Below are positions 6,372-7,066 of a stretch of 7,066 bases of DNA, piece by piece (the first letter of the stretch is position 1; each line of letters opens with the position of its first letter). The DNA lies in the NCBI GenBank assembly GCA_004554665.1, contig SFKY01000095.1:1-7066 (forward strand), given 5' to 3'. Source of the DNA: Bacteroidales bacterium (GTDB taxonomy: Bacteria; Bacteroidota; Bacteroidia; Bacteroidales; Bacteroidaceae). The notes under the pieces were generated by a model, which searched no databases, was not told the origin of the DNA, and saw nothing but the letters and a program-made list of their open reading frames with translations. Both the position numbers and the translations under genes were made by a program.

Positions 6372-6803
6372 ATGGAACAAGTTCGTAAGATATTGTTGTT
6401 GGAATTGTGGATTCCAGTCGCCATCGCCGGATTGATGGTGCTGGTTTTTGAGACTGGCCTCATGGCGGAAGGCTTTGCAGCTTGTGAGAAGTATGTGGAG
6501 TTTGTCTGTCTGTCGATTATGGAACTGGTCACGATTTGTGCCATCCCGTTTGCGTTGCGTCTATTCAAGTTTGGAGCCATCCACCGTCGTCTTGTCTCTG
6601 ATGACAAGGTGAGGCAGTTGAGGATTTGGGGCTCTGTGCGTATGGCCATGCTCTGTGTGCCGATGATAGCCAATCTGGTGTTGTATTACTGCTTTGTGCA
6701 TGCTGGTTTTGGTTATATGGGCATTATCTTGTTGTTAGCGTTGTTTTTTGTATATCCCACATCGTCACGTTGTTATAATGAAACTGACGGTAGTCATTGT
6801 TAA
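6372..6803 (+). CDS. Four-helix membrane protein of unknown function
   Basis: The protein has 143 residues with four probable membrane helices: about 8-28 (LLLELWIPVAIAGLMVLVF), 41-65, 87-109 and 113-129. A basic, charged loop (R63-R90, containing HRRLVSDDKVRQLR) lies between helices 2 and 3. The C-terminus is short and polar and includes two cysteines (C134, C143). I do not recognise an enzyme or transporter motif. Similar small membrane proteins appear between recR and a glycosyltransferase in other Bacteroidales as far as I recall, which argues for a conserved gene, but I could not check. The start lies 14 bases after recR, and the end overlaps the glycosyltransferase by 26 bases, so the two are likely translationally coupled. 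A role in envelope polysaccharide synthesis is only a guess from position. Confidence 0.75.
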   Translation: MEQVRKILLLELWIPVAIAGLMVLVFETGLMAEGFAACEKYVEFVCLSIMELVTICAIPFALRLFKFGAIHRRLVSDDKVRQLRIWGSVRMAMLCVPMIANLVLYYCFVHAGFGYMGIILLLALFFVYPTSSRCYNETDGSHC

Positions 6804-7066
6804 CTATAACGTCAAGTACTATTTGGAACAATGTCTCGATGCTTTGACCAAGGCTTTACGAGACATGGATGCCCAAATATATGTGGTGGACAATTGTTCA
6901 CAAGACCTTTCGGTTCCTTATATCAGCAGCAGGTTTCCGGATGTACGCCTCATCCAAAGCAAAGACAATCTCGGGTTTGCGCGTGCCAACAATTTGGCTA
7001 TCAAAGAGAGCGAAAGCGAGTATGTGCTTTTGCTCAATCCCGATACCGTCGTGGGAGAACGTGTGA
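6778..7066 (+). CDS. Family 2 glycosyltransferase, N-terminal part (cut by window end)
   Basis: The frame from ATG at 6778 stays open for 96 codons to the end of the window. It shows the opening of a GT-A fold glycosyltransferase of family 2, close to the rhamnosyltransferase/WbbL-like group (COG1216): VVIVNYNV (5-12), YVVDNCSQD (35-43), the NLGFARANN motif (64-72) and LLLNPDT (84-90), which holds the DxD-type nucleotide-sugar and metal site. The start is well supported because the first beta-strand follows it directly. Such enzymes add a sugar to a lipid-linked or polysaccharide acceptor at the cytoplasmic face of the membrane; donor and acceptor cannot be told. The gene overlaps the upstream membrane-protein gene by 26 bases in another frame, and no ribosome-binding site is visible. 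Confidence 0.9.
   Translation, partial: MKLTVVIVNYNVKYYLEQCLDALTKALRDMDAQIYVVDNCSQDLSVPYISSRFPDVRLIQSKDNLGFARANNLAIKESESEYVLLLNPDTVVGERV

Overview
The window looks like chromosomal DNA from a Bacteroidales bacterium, most likely Prevotella or a close relative. Three things point there. The promoter boxes fit the Bacteroidetes pattern (TAnnTTTG near -7, TTG/TTTG about 20 bp upstream). Most starts lack a good Shine-Dalgarno sequence. The proteins (a RecR with a Bacteroidales-like sequence, signal peptides ending Ala-Gln, a short CstA) also fit this group. This placement is inference from sequence style; no search was run.

Layout. Positions 1-599 are mostly non-coding. They hold a perfect 15-bp inverted repeat (98-136) that looks like a terminator, a possible 52-residue leftward reading frame ending exactly at that repeat (137-295), three tandem 22-bp units (365-430), and a large GC-rich hairpin (461-517). 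A rightward MATE-family multidrug/Na+ antiporter gene follows (600-1949). It converges on a leftward gene for a secreted GHL10-type glycoside hydrolase (1968-3620). Their stop codons are about 18 bp apart and lie inside overlapping hairpins.

The hydrolase gene and cstA (3713-5239) diverge from a compact region (3621-3712) that carries two interleaved, well-spaced Bacteroidetes-type promoters. From cstA onward, five genes run rightward with gaps of 3, 11 and 14 bases and then a 26-base overlap: cstA (peptide/pyruvate-type transporter), a small outer-membrane beta-barrel protein, recR (recombinational DNA repair), a four-helix membrane protein of unknown function, and a family 2 glycosyltransferase cut off by the window end. 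They look co-transcribed, although the functions are mixed: nutrient uptake, envelope, DNA repair and polysaccharide synthesis.

Nothing here is clearly a new biological system. The most worthwhile leads are a C-terminal module on the hydrolase that resembles a type IX secretion sorting domain, the interleaved divergent promoter, and the structured repeat-rich stretch at 1-599.
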